Assembly: GCA_938028645.1 (NCBI GenBank) | Contig: CALIMD010000042.1 | Location: forward strand, 1 to 6,200 | DNA length: 6,200 bases | Source: an uncultured Alphaproteobacteria bacterium | GTDB lineage: Bacteria > Pseudomonadota > Alphaproteobacteria > Thalassobaculales > Thalassobaculaceae | Reading direction: 5' to 3' | Program-made: the position numbers and the translations under genes | Part shown: piece by piece, positions 5,800 to 6,200 of the stretch | How the letters are laid out: every line of letters begins with the position of its first letter | Numbering within the stretch: position 1 is the first letter of the stretch | Notes under the pieces: generated by a model | Told to the model about the DNA's origin: nothing | The model's database searches: none | The model's input: the letters and a program-made list of their open reading frames with translations, nothing else

Positions 5800-6200
5800 A
5801 TGTCTCCAGAAGATTCTCCATCAAACCCTGTATTTTTAAGTGCTGGGGATACAGCCCTTGTTATTCAGTATGGCGAAGTTGTTGATGTATCTATAAATAG
5901 AATGGTCAGGCAATTAGCACATGCAGTCCGGCAACTAGATACACCAGGAATTGTTGATATCGTTCCTACAATGAGATCCTTGATGATCCATTATGATCCG
6001 CTATCGCTAACTAAGCAGGCACTCATAGATGCGGTGCAACCACTTTTATATAATCTAGAAGAACTAGAGGAAAATAATAGAAAATGGCTTATACCCGTCT
6101 GTTATGAAGGAGAGTTTGCTCCTGATATCGATGAAGTCTCCAAGACCACAAACACTACAATTGACGAAATTGTAAGGCAGCACACGTTTCTGGAGCTTGA
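5800..6200 (+). CDS. pxpB: 5-oxoprolinase subunit B (KipI/PxpB family), 5' part
   Basis: An open frame from ATG 5800 runs off the window after 133 complete codons. The translation starts MSPEDSPSNPVFLSAGDTAL and matches the N-terminal half of PxpB/KipI proteins. FLSAGDTALVIQYGEVVD (12-29) is the family opening strand and 'GD.al.v.fG' motif. IVDIVPTMRSLMIHYDP (51-67) is the 'vPt..sl.v.yDp' motif. The stretch IPVCYEGEFAPDIDEV, with VRQH following, matches the start of the cyclophilin-like domain. AGG lies 3 nt and GGAG 12 nt before the ATG; neither spacing is ideal. PxpB forms the ATP-using ring-opening complex with PxpC, whose gene usually follows directly or is fused, so pxpC is expected just past 6200. 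KipI homologues in Bacillus were first described as kinase inhibitors, but the neighbouring pxpA favours the oxoprolinase role. Confidence 0.88.
   Translation, partial: MSPEDSPSNPVFLSAGDTALVIQYGEVVDVSINRMVRQLAHAVRQLDTPGIVDIVPTMRSLMIHYDPLSLTKQALIDAVQPLLYNLEELEENNRKWLIPVCYEGEFAPDIDEVSKTTNTTIDEIVRQHTFLEL

Noticed and set aside
5800..6200. PxpB as the sporulation kinase inhibitor KipI
   Set aside because: The name comes from Bacillus. The adjacent divergent pxpA and the absence of any kinase gene favour the oxoprolinase subunit.

Overview
The window is bacterial: tightly packed genes, ATG starts with Shine-Dalgarno sites, and short AT-rich intergenic gaps. By eye it is moderately AT-rich. The gene families (DHA2 efflux pump, PF04199-type cyclase, MDR reductase, MaoC hydratase, AMDase/maleate-isomerase-like protein, large M20 peptidase, PxpA/PxpB) most resemble those of Proteobacteria, perhaps a low-GC marine-type alphaproteobacterium. 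That placement is an inference from family flavour, not something the sequence proves. No RNA genes, insertion sequences, CRISPR arrays or phage genes are visible.

Layout: (1) 1-261, + strand, the C-terminal end of a DHA2/EmrB-type MFS transporter cut by the window edge. (2) 277-966, - strand, a metal-dependent cyclase/kynurenine-formamidase-like hydrolase, convergent with (1). (3) 967-1160, a 194-bp divergent regulatory gap with palindromes. (4) 1161-2665, + strand, a two-gene operon with a 4-bp ATGA overlap: an NADP-dependent MDR reductase (CurA/LTB4 dehydrogenase type) and a MaoC-type hydratase. (5) 2672-5703, - strand, a three-gene operon transcribed pxpA, M20 peptidase, AMDase/maleate-isomerase-like protein, which meets the MaoC gene tail to tail with 6 bp between stops. 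(6) 5704-5799, a 96-bp AT-rich divergent promoter region. (7) 5800-6200, + strand, the 5' part of pxpB, which runs off the window.

How the genes may work together: PxpA and PxpB are subunits of the prokaryotic ATP-dependent 5-oxoprolinase, which opens a five-membered lactam to glutamate. Here pxpA is separated from pxpB by a divergent promoter. It is followed instead by an M20 amide/peptide hydrolase and an Asp/Glu-racemase-superfold protein lacking both expected catalytic cysteines. With a formamidase-like cyclase, an enone-type reductase and an enoyl-CoA-hydratase-like MaoC protein next door, and an efflux pump at the edge, the window reads as a catabolic island. A plausible target is a cyclic amide or N-acyl compound. 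The substrate cannot be read from the sequence.

The points most worth following are the cysteine-free AMDase-like enzyme, the split pxpA/pxpB arrangement with its hydantoin-pathway-like gene set, the repeated CCTT/AAGG dyads before the reductase gene, and a perfect 8-bp stem spanning the pxpA stop codon.
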